The position numbers and the translations under genes were made by a program. DNA of 34,768 nucleotides from Betaproteobacteria bacterium. Its GTDB lineage: Bacteria > Pseudomonadota > Gammaproteobacteria > Burkholderiales > SG8-41. Of this stretch, positions 1 to 8,325 are shown in pieces. The stretch lies in the NCBI GenBank assembly GCA_029883965.1, contig JAOUIN010000001.1, forward strand, positions 1 through 34,768, given 5' to 3'. Numbering within the stretch: the stretch's first letter is position 1; every line of letters starts with the position of its first letter. The notes beneath the pieces are model-generated. The model did no database searches. It was given only the letters and a program-made list of their open reading frames with translations, and was not told the DNA's origin.

Positions 1-1
1 A

Positions 2-1624
2 GCGACAACGGTTCCTGCTGCGGGCCCAAACCTGACCGGTGAACAGTCCGCCGCACTCGATGCGATCCGGGGTGCGCTGGGATCCTATCAGGCGCTGTTG
101 CTTTGGGGCATCACCGGCAGCGGCAAGACAGAAGTTTATTTGCACGCCATCGCGTTGGCACTGGCACAAAAGGCCCAGGTGTTGCTGCTGGTGCCGGAAA
201 TTGCGCTCACACCCCAGCTGGAGTCGCTGATCGCTGCGCGCTTTCCCGGGGTTCCATTGGCCACGCTCCACAGCGGTCTCGCCGACGGAGCGCGCGCGGA
301 ACGCTGGCAGACCGCCCGCTGCGGTCATGCGCGCATTGTCCTCGGCACACGGCTGTCGGTGTTCACGCCGCTGCCGGCATTGGGCCTGATCATCGTCGAC
401 GAGGAGCATGATTCCTCATTCAAACAGGGCGAGGGATTCCGCTATTCCGCCCGCGACCTGGCCGTAGTGCGCGCCCGACAGCGCGACGTACCCGTGGTGC
501 TCGGGTCGGCAACGCCTGCGCTGGAGACCTATCGCAATGCCGTGGATCAGCGCTACCGCCTGCTGACGCTGAAAAGCCGCATACAGGCAGGACTGCCGAC
601 GATTTCCTGTATCGATTTGCGGCAACAACGCCCGTCAGACGGCCTCGCCGGTGAGCTGATCTCAGCCATTGCGAAACGCATTGCACGCGGCGAGCAAAGC
701 ATGGTGTTCATCAACCGCCGCGGTTATGCGCCGGTACTGATGTGCGGCAGCTGCGGGTGGATCTCGGACTGTCGCCGCTGTTCGGCCCGCCTGGTCCTGC
801 ATATGCGCGACCGCCAGTTGCGCTGTCACCATTGCGGCTACGCCGGCGCAGTGCCCCACGCCTGCCCGTCGTGCGGCGATACCGATCTGGCCCCGGTCGG
901 GCAGGGCACCCAGCGCGTCGAAGCCGCCCTCTCAGCACGTTTCCCGGAGGCGCGCATACTGCGCATCGACCGCGACACGACGCAGCCCAAGGGCGCCTGG
1001 CAGAACATGCGCGCCCGCATACACGAGCGCGAGATCGACATTCTGGTCGGCACCCAGATTCTGGCGAAGGGGCATGACTTCCCTCATCTGAATCTGGTCG
1101 GCGTGGTCAACGCTGACAGCATGCTCTACAGTAGTGATTTTCGCGCAACCGAACGCCTCTATGCCCTGCTCACCCAGGTCGCGGGGCGTGCCGGCCGCGG
1201 TGCGGTCCCGGGCGAGGTCCTGATACAGACCCAGTTCCCGGATCATCCTCTGTATGCAGCGCTACGCAGCCAGGATTACGACTCATTTGCCCGCGCCCAG
1301 CTCGCCGAACGCCGTCAGGCCGGTTTTCCACCGTACGTGTATCAGGCATTGTTGCGTGCCGAAGCGCGTGGGCTGAACACCGCGCTTCAGTTTTTGGCGC
1401 AGGCCGTGCGCGCGGCGCGCAAACTCGATTCCGGCATAACAATCTACGAGCCGGTACCCGCGAACATGATGCGCAAAGCCGGGCGCGAGCGTGCGCAGCT
1501 GCTGGTGCAGTCCCGATCGCGTGCGGAACTGCGCTCTTTCCTGAACGCCTGGCACCCGCTGCTTGCCGGCACCAAGAGTACTGCCGCACGCTGGTCGCTC
1601 GACGTCGATCCGCTGGATTTCTAA
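2..1624 (+). CDS. priA: Primosomal protein N' (PriA helicase), 5'-truncated by window edge
   Basis: PriA is the 3'-to-5' superfamily 2 DNA helicase that recognises stalled forks and D-loops and reloads the replisome. The reading frame is open from base 2, so the gene starts outside the window; about 540 C-terminal residues are present of a family length near 730, and the N-terminal DNA-binding domain is missing. Visible motifs, in order: Walker A GITGSGKTE (near bases 107–133), DEEH Walker B box (398–409), a cysteine-rich zinc-binding insertion with four CxxC-type pairs (CGSCG, CRRC, CHHCG, CPSCG, about 740–895), and the helicase motif QVAGRAGRG near 1178. The protein ends in DPLDF just before the stop. 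It lies 108 bases upstream of argS in the same direction. Identification is secure. Confidence 0.97.
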   Translation, partial: ATTVPAAGPNLTGEQSAALDAIRGALGSYQALLLWGITGSGKTEVYLHAIALALAQKAQVLLLVPEIALTPQLESLIAARFPGVPLATLHSGLADGARAERWQTARCGHARIVLGTRLSVFTPLPALGLIIVDEEHDSSFKQGEGFRYSARDLAVVRARQRDVPVVLGSATPALETYRNAVDQRYRLLTLKSRIQAGLPTISCIDLRQQRPSDGLAGELISAIAKRIARGEQSMVFINRRGYAPVLMCGSCGWISDCRRCSARLVLHMRDRQLRCHHCGYAGAVPHACPSCGDTDLAPVGQGTQRVEAALSARFPEARILRIDRDTTQPKGAWQNMRARIHEREIDILVGTQILAKGHDFPHLNLVGVVNADSMLYSSDFRATERLYALLTQVAGRAGRGAVPGEVLIQTQFPDHPLYAALRSQDYDSFARAQLAERRQAGFPPYVYQALLRAEARGLNTALQFLAQAVRAARKLDSGITIYEPVPANMMRKAGRERAQLLVQSRSRAELRSFLNAWHPLLAGTKSTAARWSLDVDPLDF

Positions 1625-1645
1625 GCAGGGCGAATCTCTGTGCCG

Positions 1646-1654
1646 TGTTAAAAT
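1646..1654 (+). promoter_or_regulatory. Candidate extended -10 promoter element for argS
   Basis: The sequence TGTTAAAAT in the priA–argS gap matches an extended -10 (TGn followed by TAAAAT). I see no good -35 hexamer 17 bases upstream, which is tolerated by extended -10 promoters. It sits about 80 bases upstream of the likely ATG of argS. This is a motif match only. Confidence 0.4.
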
Positions 1655-1732
1655 CCGCCACTTTTCCCGTCGCAGAATCCCTGCAACCCTTGCAAGTCGG
1701 TCTGTCGCCCCGTGCCATCCAATCACCCTGAA

Positions 1733-3475
1733 ATGACATCCGCGCCCGCCGATGCCAGAACGCTGCTCACCGGCCTGCTCCGGGACGCGCTTGCACGCGT
1801 GGTTCCGGCAGGAAGCAATGCGCCGATCCTGCTGGACCGGCCAAAACTGGAGCAGCACGGGGATTTCGCCTGCAACATTGCATTGCTGCTGGCAAAAGAG
1901 CTGCGCGGCAACCCGCGCAACATTGCCCAACAGCTCGTTGCGGCATTGCCCGCCTCCCCCCACGTGGAAAAAACTGAAATCGCCGGCGCGGGGTTCATCA
2001 ACCTGTTTCTGACCAATGCTTACAAGCAGCAGGTGGTCAGCCGCGTTCTGGCCGCCGGCGATCGCTACGGTGCCGGCACCTACGGGCAGCAACGAAAAAC
2101 GCAGGTGGAATTCGTCTCGGCGAATCCAACCGGTCCGTTGCACGTCGGCCACGGCCGCGGTGCCGCCTACGGCGCCAGCGTTGTTGCGATCCTCGCCATG
2201 GCGGGATTCGATGTGTCGCGCGAGTACTATGTCAATGATGCCGGCCGCCAGATGGACATTCTGGCGCTTTCAACCTGGTTGCGTTATCTCGAGTCCGGTG
2301 GCGCAACCTTGTCCTTTCCGCCCAATGCCTACCAGGGCGATTATGTACGCGCCATGGCGGCGCAACTGCGTAGCACCGACGACACACGTTTCGACAGGGT
2401 CTGGACGGATGTCGTCGCCGGTGCTGCGGATGTCGGCTCTGATCCGGAAAAGCATCTGGATGATTTGATCGCCAATGCCAAGCGTCTGCTGGGTAAGGAC
2501 TACGATCGGGTACATCGCCACGCGCTGGAGACCCAGCTGGCGGATTGCAGGAATGACCTGGCTGAATTCGGCGTCACCTTCGATCAGTGGTTCTCCGAGC
2601 GCTCGTTGTTTACGTCGGGACGGGTTGAACAGGCTGTGCGCGATCTGGAGCAACGTGGCCATATTTACCTCCAGGACGGTGCCAGATGGTTTCGATCCAG
2701 CGACTTTGGCGACGAGAAGGATCGCGTGGTGCAGCGGGAAAACGGGCAGTACACCTACTTTGCCAGCGATATTGCCTATCACATCGACAAGTTCGGACGC
2801 GGCTATGACCGGGTCATCGATGTCTGGGGCGCTGACCATCATGGCTATATTCCCCGCGTAAAAGGCGCACTGGCCGCGGTCGGGCAGGATCCGGACCGGC
2901 TGAATGTCGCACTGGTGCAATTCGCCGTGCTCTACCGCAACGGGCAGAAAGTCTCGATGTCCACCCGGTCGGGCGAGTTTGTCACGCTGCGTGAATTACG
3001 GCAGGAAGTTGGCAATGATGCTGCACGCTTTTTCTATGTGCTGCGCAAAAGCGACCAGCATCTCGACTTTGACCTTGACCTGGCGAAGTCGCAAAGCAAC
3101 GACAATCCCGTGTATTACATCCAGTATGCACACGCGCGGGTATGCAGCGTGCTCGAGCAGTGGGGCGGCGACGAAAATTCACTGCGGGGCATCGATACCA
3201 CGCCGCTGGTATCGCCGCATGAGACCGTTCTGCTTAAACGCCTGATGGAGTTTCCGGAAATCATCGAGAATGCCGCACGCGATCTGGCCCCGCACAGCGT
3301 CGCCTTTTATCTGAAAGACCTCGCGGGTGAGTTTCACAGTTATTACAATGCAGAGCGTTTCCTGGTCGATGACTCCGCACTGAAAGCTGCCCGGCTGGCG
3401 CTGGCCCTCGCGGTGCGCCAGGTCCTGCGCAATGGACTTGCGCTACTGGGTGTGACCGCACCCGAAAAAATGTAA
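1733..3475 (+). CDS. argS: Arginine--tRNA ligase (ArgS)
   Basis: Class I aminoacyl-tRNA synthetase that charges tRNA-Arg with arginine using ATP. From ATG 1733 the product is 580 residues, a usual length. An in-frame GTG at 1712 would add seven residues; I prefer the ATG, though neither has a clear Shine-Dalgarno sequence. The N-terminal Arg-tRNA additional domain is followed by the HIGH-type signature HVGHG (around 2141), with the preceding ANPTGPL typical of ArgS. A KMSKS-like loop (KVSMSTRSG) lies near 2948, and the C-terminal DALR anticodon-binding domain includes YIQYAHARVCSV. It is followed after 9 bases by the SPOR-domain gene. The order argS–SPOR–dsbA–SDR is one I associate with Betaproteobacteria. 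Confidence 0.97.
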   Translation: MTSAPADARTLLTGLLRDALARVVPAGSNAPILLDRPKLEQHGDFACNIALLLAKELRGNPRNIAQQLVAALPASPHVEKTEIAGAGFINLFLTNAYKQQVVSRVLAAGDRYGAGTYGQQRKTQVEFVSANPTGPLHVGHGRGAAYGASVVAILAMAGFDVSREYYVNDAGRQMDILALSTWLRYLESGGATLSFPPNAYQGDYVRAMAAQLRSTDDTRFDRVWTDVVAGAADVGSDPEKHLDDLIANAKRLLGKDYDRVHRHALETQLADCRNDLAEFGVTFDQWFSERSLFTSGRVEQAVRDLEQRGHIYLQDGARWFRSSDFGDEKDRVVQRENGQYTYFASDIAYHIDKFGRGYDRVIDVWGADHHGYIPRVKGALAAVGQDPDRLNVALVQFAVLYRNGQKVSMSTRSGEFVTLRELRQEVGNDAARFFYVLRKSDQHLDFDLDLAKSQSNDNPVYYIQYAHARVCSVLEQWGGDENSLRGIDTTPLVSPHETVLLKRLMEFPEIIENAARDLAPHSVAFYLKDLAGEFHSYYNAERFLVDDSALKAARLALALAVRQVLRNGLALLGVTAPEKM

Positions 3476-3484
3476 GATTGCCGC

Positions 3485-4066
3485 GTGAGCCGAGACTACA
3501 AAAGCAGCGACCGCAAAAGCACCTCCCGCAGCAGCGGCGGGTCCCTGATCATCGGGATACTGATCGGCCTGGTACTGGGTCTGGGCATTGCGTTGGGCGT
3601 CGCCTGGTATATCAACAAGATGCCCAACCCGTTCCAGCCGCGTCCGCAGGCCGTCAAGCCGGATCCGGTAAAACCGGCGCCCGCGGAAGTCGCCAAACCG
3701 GCCGCAAAAGACGGTAAAACTGCCGAGATCAAACCCCGTTTCGATTTTTACAAGATTTTGCCCGGCGTAGAAGAACCCGCGACGGAACAACAGTTACGCG
3801 AAACCAAGGCTGCATCGAAAGAATCTTTTTATCTGCAAGCCGGCGCTTTCCAGAATGCGCCCGATGCCGATAATCTGAAAGCGCGGCTGGCGCTGATCGG
3901 CATGCAGGCCTCCGTTCAGACCACGACGCTACCCGACCGCGGCGTATGGCACCGCGTACGCCTCGGACCCTATGGCAGCGTTGAGGAACTGAACCGGACT
4001 CGGGACACTCTGAAGAAGAACGGTGTTGATACGACGCTGATCAAAGTTCGCGACGCCGATAGATAG
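3485..4066 (+). CDS. SPOR-domain membrane protein (FtsN/DedD-like)
   Basis: A 193-residue bitopic inner-membrane protein. Residues 1–18 are polar and basic (cytoplasmic), a single hydrophobic segment (LIIGILIGLVLGLGIALGVAW) spans about 21–41, then comes a Pro/Lys/Ala-rich periplasmic linker and a C-terminal SPOR domain (about 115–190, beginning near SFYLQAGAF). SPOR domains bind denuded peptidoglycan glycans at the division septum, so a role in cell division or wall remodelling is likely, as for FtsN and DedD. The start is GTG with no visible Shine-Dalgarno. A -10-like TAAGAT ends 6 bases before the GTG, so the start could be leaderless. The exact family member cannot be decided from the sequence. 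Confidence 0.85.
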   Translation: MSRDYKSSDRKSTSRSSGGSLIIGILIGLVLGLGIALGVAWYINKMPNPFQPRPQAVKPDPVKPAPAEVAKPAAKDGKTAEIKPRFDFYKILPGVEEPATEQQLRETKAASKESFYLQAGAFQNAPDADNLKARLALIGMQASVQTTTLPDRGVWHRVRLGPYGSVEELNRTRDTLKKNGVDTTLIKVRDADR

Positions 4067-4084
4067 ACCCTTACTGGAGACACC

Positions 4085-4747
4085 ATGCGACTGACTGCCC
4101 TGTTCCGGTACGCGCTGATTGTGGCCGGCCTCAGCCTGTTTTTTACCGCCCATGCAGCCCAATTGACTGCCGGCAAGGACTATGCACCGGTCCGGGTACC
4201 ACAACCCACCGAAAGCGGCAGCAAGGTCGAAGTAATGGAGTTTTTCTGGTATGGCTGCCCGCATTGCTACAATCTGCAGCCGGCGCTTGAAGCCTGGCTC
4301 AAACGCAAACCTGCGGATGTCGAGTTCCGGCGCATTCCGGCGGTATTCCAAGATTCCTGGGTGCCGCTGACCCGGGCTTATTACACTATCGAGGCCATGG
4401 GTCTGGTCGACAAGCTGCATCAGGAAGTATTTACCGCCCTGCACAAGCAACGGGTGCGCCTGCAGGACGCAAATGCCATTTTCGACTGGGTAGCGAGCAA
4501 AGGCGTTGATCGCAAGAAATTTGCCGACACCTATAACTCTTTCGGCATCAACGGCCGCACCCAGCGCTCGATCGAACTGACCCGCAAGTTTGACATTCCG
4601 GGTACGCCCGCGCTGATCATCGACGGTAAGTACCTGACTGCACCTTCCATGACCCTCAAAGCGGATCGCACCATCGACTACGACCGGTTCTTCCAAGTCG
4701 TCGACGATTTGATCGCTGAGGCACGGAAAAGCAAGGGGAGCAAGTAA
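4085..4747 (+). CDS. dsbA: Thiol:disulfide interchange protein DsbA (copy 1)
   Basis: Periplasmic thioredoxin-fold oxidase of 220 residues that donates disulfide bonds to folding envelope proteins. It has a cleavable signal peptide: charged N-end, hydrophobic stretch, and a probable cut after AHA near residue 22–23. The active site CPHC lies in FFWYGCPHCYNLQP (about residues 56–69). The cis-proline loop is in IPGTPALIIDG near 175–185, and the intervening helical domain is of normal size. ATG 4085 is preceded by a reasonable ribosome site (CTGGAGA). A second DsbA gene begins 3 bases after the stop, so the two are surely co-transcribed. Identification to the DsbA family is secure; which copy pairs with DsbB is unknown. 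Confidence 0.95.
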   Translation: MRLTALFRYALIVAGLSLFFTAHAAQLTAGKDYAPVRVPQPTESGSKVEVMEFFWYGCPHCYNLQPALEAWLKRKPADVEFRRIPAVFQDSWVPLTRAYYTIEAMGLVDKLHQEVFTALHKQRVRLQDANAIFDWVASKGVDRKKFADTYNSFGINGRTQRSIELTRKFDIPGTPALIIDGKYLTAPSMTLKADRTIDYDRFFQVVDDLIAEARKSKGSK

Positions 4748-4750
4748 ATC

Positions 4751-5404
4751 ATGCTGCTGGCACGGGCAGGACTGGCTGCCTGTGTCATCGCGCTGCTGTT
4801 TTTCCCGGCCGGTTACGCAGCCGCCCAGCAAACAGGAATACTGCGGGCTGAGATCGACTACCGGGCGATTGATCCTCAGCCTGTCAGCGTAACCGAAGGG
4901 ATCGAAGTCATCGATTTTTTCTGGTATGGCTGCCCGCATTGCTACAACCTGCAGCCGTTTCTCGAGCGCTGGATCAGCCGTAAACCCCCCGATGTGACGG
5001 TACGCAAAATTCCGGCGGTGCTGCGGGATAGCTGGCTGCCACATGCGCGCATTTACTACACGCTGGAGGCGCTGGGCGAAGTAGAACGCCTGCACCAGCA
5101 GGTCTACCACGGATACCATGTCGAAAAACTGTCCATGAGCAAACCCGAGGTCATGACAGCATGGGCGGTACGCCATGGCATCAACCGCGAGCGCTGGGAC
5201 GAAACCTATGCGTCAGCGGCGGTACAACACAAAGTTGAAGAAGCGGCGAAGCTGACCCGCATGTACAAAGTCGGCGGAACCCCGTCCCTGGTGGTCCAGG
5301 GCCGTTATCTGACTTCCGGCAGCATGGTTGAGTCGCTGGAACACATGGTCACCGTCACGGACGGCCTGGTGCGACGCATCAGAGACCAGGCAAGCGCGCG
5401 CTGA
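4751..5404 (+). CDS. dsbA: Thiol:disulfide interchange protein DsbA (copy 2, tandem paralogue)
   Basis: A second DsbA-family protein, 217 residues. It has a hydrophobic signal peptide (residues about 5–25, probable cleavage after AAA), the same FFWYGCPHCYNLQP active-site block as copy 1, and a cis-proline in VGGTPSLVVQG. The rest of the protein is clearly homologous to copy 1 but well diverged (for example FLERWISRKPPDVTVRKIPAVL against ALEAWLKRKPADVEFRRIPAVF, aligned in short pieces). The ribosome site GGGGAG lies in the end of copy 1. Both catalytic cysteines and the cis-proline are kept, so it should be active. It may have a different substrate range, or one copy could act like DsbL; this is inference. 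Confidence 0.93.
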   Translation: MLLARAGLAACVIALLFFPAGYAAAQQTGILRAEIDYRAIDPQPVSVTEGIEVIDFFWYGCPHCYNLQPFLERWISRKPPDVTVRKIPAVLRDSWLPHARIYYTLEALGEVERLHQQVYHGYHVEKLSMSKPEVMTAWAVRHGINRERWDETYASAAVQHKVEEAAKLTRMYKVGGTPSLVVQGRYLTSGSMVESLEHMVTVTDGLVRRIRDQASAR

Positions 5405-5430
5405 TGGCGTAACGCGCCGGCATAATTTTC

Positions 5431-6225
5431 ATGCCCGCCCGAACTCATGAGCATGTCGTTGTTACCGGCGCCTCTGGCGGGCTGGGTACTGCGCTTGCCC
5501 GCCATTATGCCGGCAGCGGTGGAATGGTAAGTCTGATCGCGCGCAACACGGATGCCCTGGAGCGCCTTGAACGGGAGTATCCCGGTCGCTGCACATATCG
5601 CGCAGCTGATGTGCGCGACTCGAATGCGATGCGCAGCGCCGCCGAGGCGTTTGTCAAATGCTGCGGCCTGCCGGATGTGGTCATTGCCAATGCAGGCATC
5701 AGTATCGGCACGCTGACAGAACTGGCAGAGGATGAGCAGGCCTTCCGGGATGTCTTCGACATCAACGTCATCGGCATGATCAATACCTTTCAGCCCTATA
5801 TTGCGGCGATGCGTGAGCGTGGTCGCGGCGTGCTGGTCGGCGTCGCCAGCGTCGCCGGCTACCGGGGCCTGCCCGGATCCGGCGCTTATTCGGCATCGAA
5901 GGCTGCAGTCATCAGCTATCTGGAGAGCCTGCGGGTAGAGTTGCGGAACAGCGGGATCACGGTAATTACGGTTTGCCCCGGATATATCGTCTCGGCGATG
6001 ACGGCGCATAACCCCTACCGCATGCCATTCATCATGACGGCCGAAACCGCCGCCGAGAAAATTGCCACGATCATCACCAGGCGAAAGGATTACGCGGTGA
6101 TCCCCTGGCAAATGGCCGTTGTGGCGCGACTGATGCACGTGCTGCCGCGGTTCATTTATGACCGGCTCGCGGCGAAGTCGGGACGCAAGCCCCGGCGCAA
6201 ACTGCCGCCGGAGGCGCCGGACTGA
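5431..6225 (+). CDS. Short-chain dehydrogenase/reductase (SDR), substrate unknown
   Basis: A 264-residue classical SDR with a Rossmann fold. The nucleotide-binding glycine motif TGASGGLG is at about residues 12–19, the NAG motif (NAGIS) near 90, the catalytic serine in VGVASVAGY near 140, and the catalytic YSASK at about 153–157. The C-terminus is short and basic (GRKPRRKLPP), which could touch membranes. The ATG at 5431 sits right before the fold begins, so the start is plausible although no Shine-Dalgarno is visible. A CATAAT hexamer ends 4 bases before the ATG. SDR genes are often found at this place after argS–SPOR–dsbA in Betaproteobacteria, but I cannot name the substrate. Confidence 0.9.
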   Translation: MPARTHEHVVVTGASGGLGTALARHYAGSGGMVSLIARNTDALERLEREYPGRCTYRAADVRDSNAMRSAAEAFVKCCGLPDVVIANAGISIGTLTELAEDEQAFRDVFDINVIGMINTFQPYIAAMRERGRGVLVGVASVAGYRGLPGSGAYSASKAAVISYLESLRVELRNSGITVITVCPGYIVSAMTAHNPYRMPFIMTAETAAEKIATIITRRKDYAVIPWQMAVVARLMHVLPRFIYDRLAAKSGRKPRRKLPPEAPD

Positions 6226-6472
6226 GTTGAGCTCAAGCTGCGGCGGCGATCAGCGCATTCAAGGTCAGCGCCGATAACATCAGCCAGCAATCAATTAATG
6301 CCGGTTGCCCGGCAGCGAGCTGTGACAAACCGGATTTCAGACGCATTGCGATGTGCGGATCATGGCCGTGCAATGCATCGATTTTGGAAAGTCCGGGCAC
6401 GGCGGGTATCAAGCGCAATCCCGACGAAAGACCGCAGTGCGTGCCGCCGCGCCGGATAAACCGGGAGACGCT
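6226..6472. other. Gap between convergent SDR and glmS genes; no confident gene
   Basis: This 247-base region is the longest without a confident gene. On the minus strand it holds a short open frame (6233–6418, TTG start, 61 codons) that is in the same frame as glmS after its TAG stop. Its middle part (KIDALHGHDPHIAMRLKSGL) loosely resembles the helical tail of a cyclic-nucleotide-binding domain. There is no ribosome site and no ATG, so it may be a decayed remnant or chance. I see a 10-base palindrome TTGAGCTCAA (6227–6236) and a weak 5-bp hairpin at 6300–6313, but no clear U-tract terminator for either gene. Confidence 0.4.
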
Positions 6473-8299
6473 CTATTCCACCGTCACCGATTTGGCGAGG
6501 TTCCGCGGCTTGTCGACATCGGTACCGCGATGCAATGCGGTATGGTAAGCCAGCAGTTGCAGCGGTACGGTGTGCAGTATGGGCGACAGCAGGCCGGCAT
6601 GGTCGGGCATCTGTATGACATGGACACCGTCGCTCGGCACGATTCGGGCGTCCTGATCCGCAAGCACATAGAGCTCCCCGCCGCGGGCGCGAACTTCCTG
6701 CAGATTCGATTTCAATTTTTCCAGCAACGAGTCTTTAGGGGCAACCGCAACCACCGGCATATTGCGGTCCACCAGCGCCAGGGGCCCGTGTTTCAATTCG
6801 CCAGCAGCATAGGCTTCCGCATGTATGTATGAAATCTCCTTGAGCTTTAGCGCGCCTTCCATCGCAATCGGATAATGGATGCCGCGGCCGAGGAACAGCA
6901 TATGTTCCTTGCGTGAAAATTGCTCCGCCCAAATCTCGATCTGCGGTTCGATTGCGAGCACATGGGTCAACGCCGCGGGCAGATGGCGCAGCGCATGCAA
7001 CAGTTCCGCCTCAGGTTCCGTCGTCAACCGCCCGCGCTGCTTGGCCAGCGCCATAGTCAGCATCACCAGCGCCACCAGTTGCGTCGTAAACGCCTTGGTT
7101 GATGCCACGCCGATCTCCGGTCCGGCGCGGGTCAGGAACCGCAGGTCGGATGCGCGCACCAGCGCCGATTCCGGCGCGTTACAAATTGTCAGACTGTAAC
7201 GATGGCCGCGCTGCTTGGCGTACTGCAGCGCTGCGAGTGTGTCTGCCGTCTCGCCCGATTGCGAAATCGTGACCACCAGCGTATCTGGTTCGCAGAATGC
7301 TTCGCGATACCGGTATTCGCTGGCAATCTCGACGCTGCATGACAACCCGGCGACGGCCTCAATCCAGTACCGGGCGACCATGCCCGCGTGATAGCTGGTG
7401 CCGCAGGCAAGTATTAGTAACCTGTTGATTTTATTAAATATTTCTTCTGCCTTGCTGCCAAAGATCTGGGGCACTACAGCACGCGCGTTGGTGACCATTT
7501 CCAGCGTGTTGGCCACCGCCATCGGCTGTTCAAAAATCTCTTTCTGCATGTAGTGCCGGTACGGCCCGAGTTCGACAGCCTCGGCGGTCAACTCCGAAAT
7601 CTGTTCTGCACGCGTTGCCGGCTGACCGGCAGCATCAACTATGCGCACATGATCGCGGGTCAGTTCCGCACAATCGCCTTCCTCCAGATAAACCACGCGC
7701 TGCGTGACCTGGATCAGCGCCGAGGCATCGGAGGCGGCAAAGTTCTGCCCGTCACCCAGACCAAGCAGCAGGGGCGCCCCCATACGCGCGACAATCAAGC
7801 GCGTATCGTCGGTTTCATTGATGACCGCAACCGCATAGGCCCCGACCAGTTCGTGCAAGCTGCGGCGGACTGCATCGAACAGGTCGCCGCATTGCGCCAG
7901 GTGCAAATGCACCAGGTGGGCGATCACTTCGGTATCCGTATCCGATACAAACTTGTAACCAAGTCCACGCAGCTTTTCGCGCATCTCTTCATGATTTTCG
8001 ATGATGCCGTTGTGCACCACCGAAATTCCACCCGATACATGCGGATGCGCATTCGTCTCCGACGGCGCACCATGCGTGGCCCAGCGGGTGTGGGCAATGC
8101 CGATGGTTCCGCTTACATTGCCCGCCTGCGCCAGGCGCTCGAGTTCGGCCACGCGTCCGGTACTTCGCAACCGGCGCAAGCCGCCATTGATGACTGCAAT
8201 ACCCGCTGAGTCGTAGCCCCGGTATTCAAGCCGCTTCAGCCCCTCGATCAGGATGGGCACGGCATCACGCGCCGTGACAGCGCCCACTATTCCGCACAT
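6473..8299 (-). CDS. glmS: Glutamine--fructose-6-phosphate aminotransferase (isomerizing)
   Basis: Makes glucosamine-6-phosphate from fructose-6-phosphate and glutamine, the first committed step to UDP-GlcNAc for peptidoglycan and LPS. The 608-residue length is normal. The N-terminal Ntn glutaminase domain begins MCGIVGAV, with Cys2 as nucleophile after Met removal. Two SIS sugar-isomerase domains follow, with the signatures ISQSGETADT and GVASTKAFT (near residues 348–405). The C-terminus ends in LAKSVTVE, typical of the family. It lies 26 bases after glmU in the same direction, the last gene of the glpD–glmU–glmS run. There is no room upstream for a glmS ribozyme. Confidence 0.98.
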   Translation of the reverse strand: MCGIVGAVTARDAVPILIEGLKRLEYRGYDSAGIAVINGGLRRLRSTGRVAELERLAQAGNVSGTIGIAHTRWATHGAPSETNAHPHVSGGISVVHNGIIENHEEMREKLRGLGYKFVSDTDTEVIAHLVHLHLAQCGDLFDAVRRSLHELVGAYAVAVINETDDTRLIVARMGAPLLLGLGDGQNFAASDASALIQVTQRVVYLEEGDCAELTRDHVRIVDAAGQPATRAEQISELTAEAVELGPYRHYMQKEIFEQPMAVANTLEMVTNARAVVPQIFGSKAEEIFNKINRLLILACGTSYHAGMVARYWIEAVAGLSCSVEIASEYRYREAFCEPDTLVVTISQSGETADTLAALQYAKQRGHRYSLTICNAPESALVRASDLRFLTRAGPEIGVASTKAFTTQLVALVMLTMALAKQRGRLTTEPEAELLHALRHLPAALTHVLAIEPQIEIWAEQFSRKEHMLFLGRGIHYPIAMEGALKLKEISYIHAEAYAAGELKHGPLALVDRNMPVVAVAPKDSLLEKLKSNLQEVRARGGELYVLADQDARIVPSDGVHVIQMPDHAGLLSPILHTVPLQLLAYHTALHRGTDVDKPRNLAKSVTVE

Positions 8300-8325
8300 G
8301 GATTAATGCCGTCCTGTCATTAGGT

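Noticed and set aside
1170..2152. Minus-strand frames of 189 and 289 codons opposite priA and argS
   Set aside because: Shadows of two certain genes with low-complexity, Arg/Ala/Gly-rich products.
3929..5176. Long open frame (415 codons) on the minus strand opposite the SPOR and dsbA genes
   Set aside because: It lies antisense to clearly conserved genes and its protein has no recognisable motif. Mirror frames are common in GC-rich DNA.
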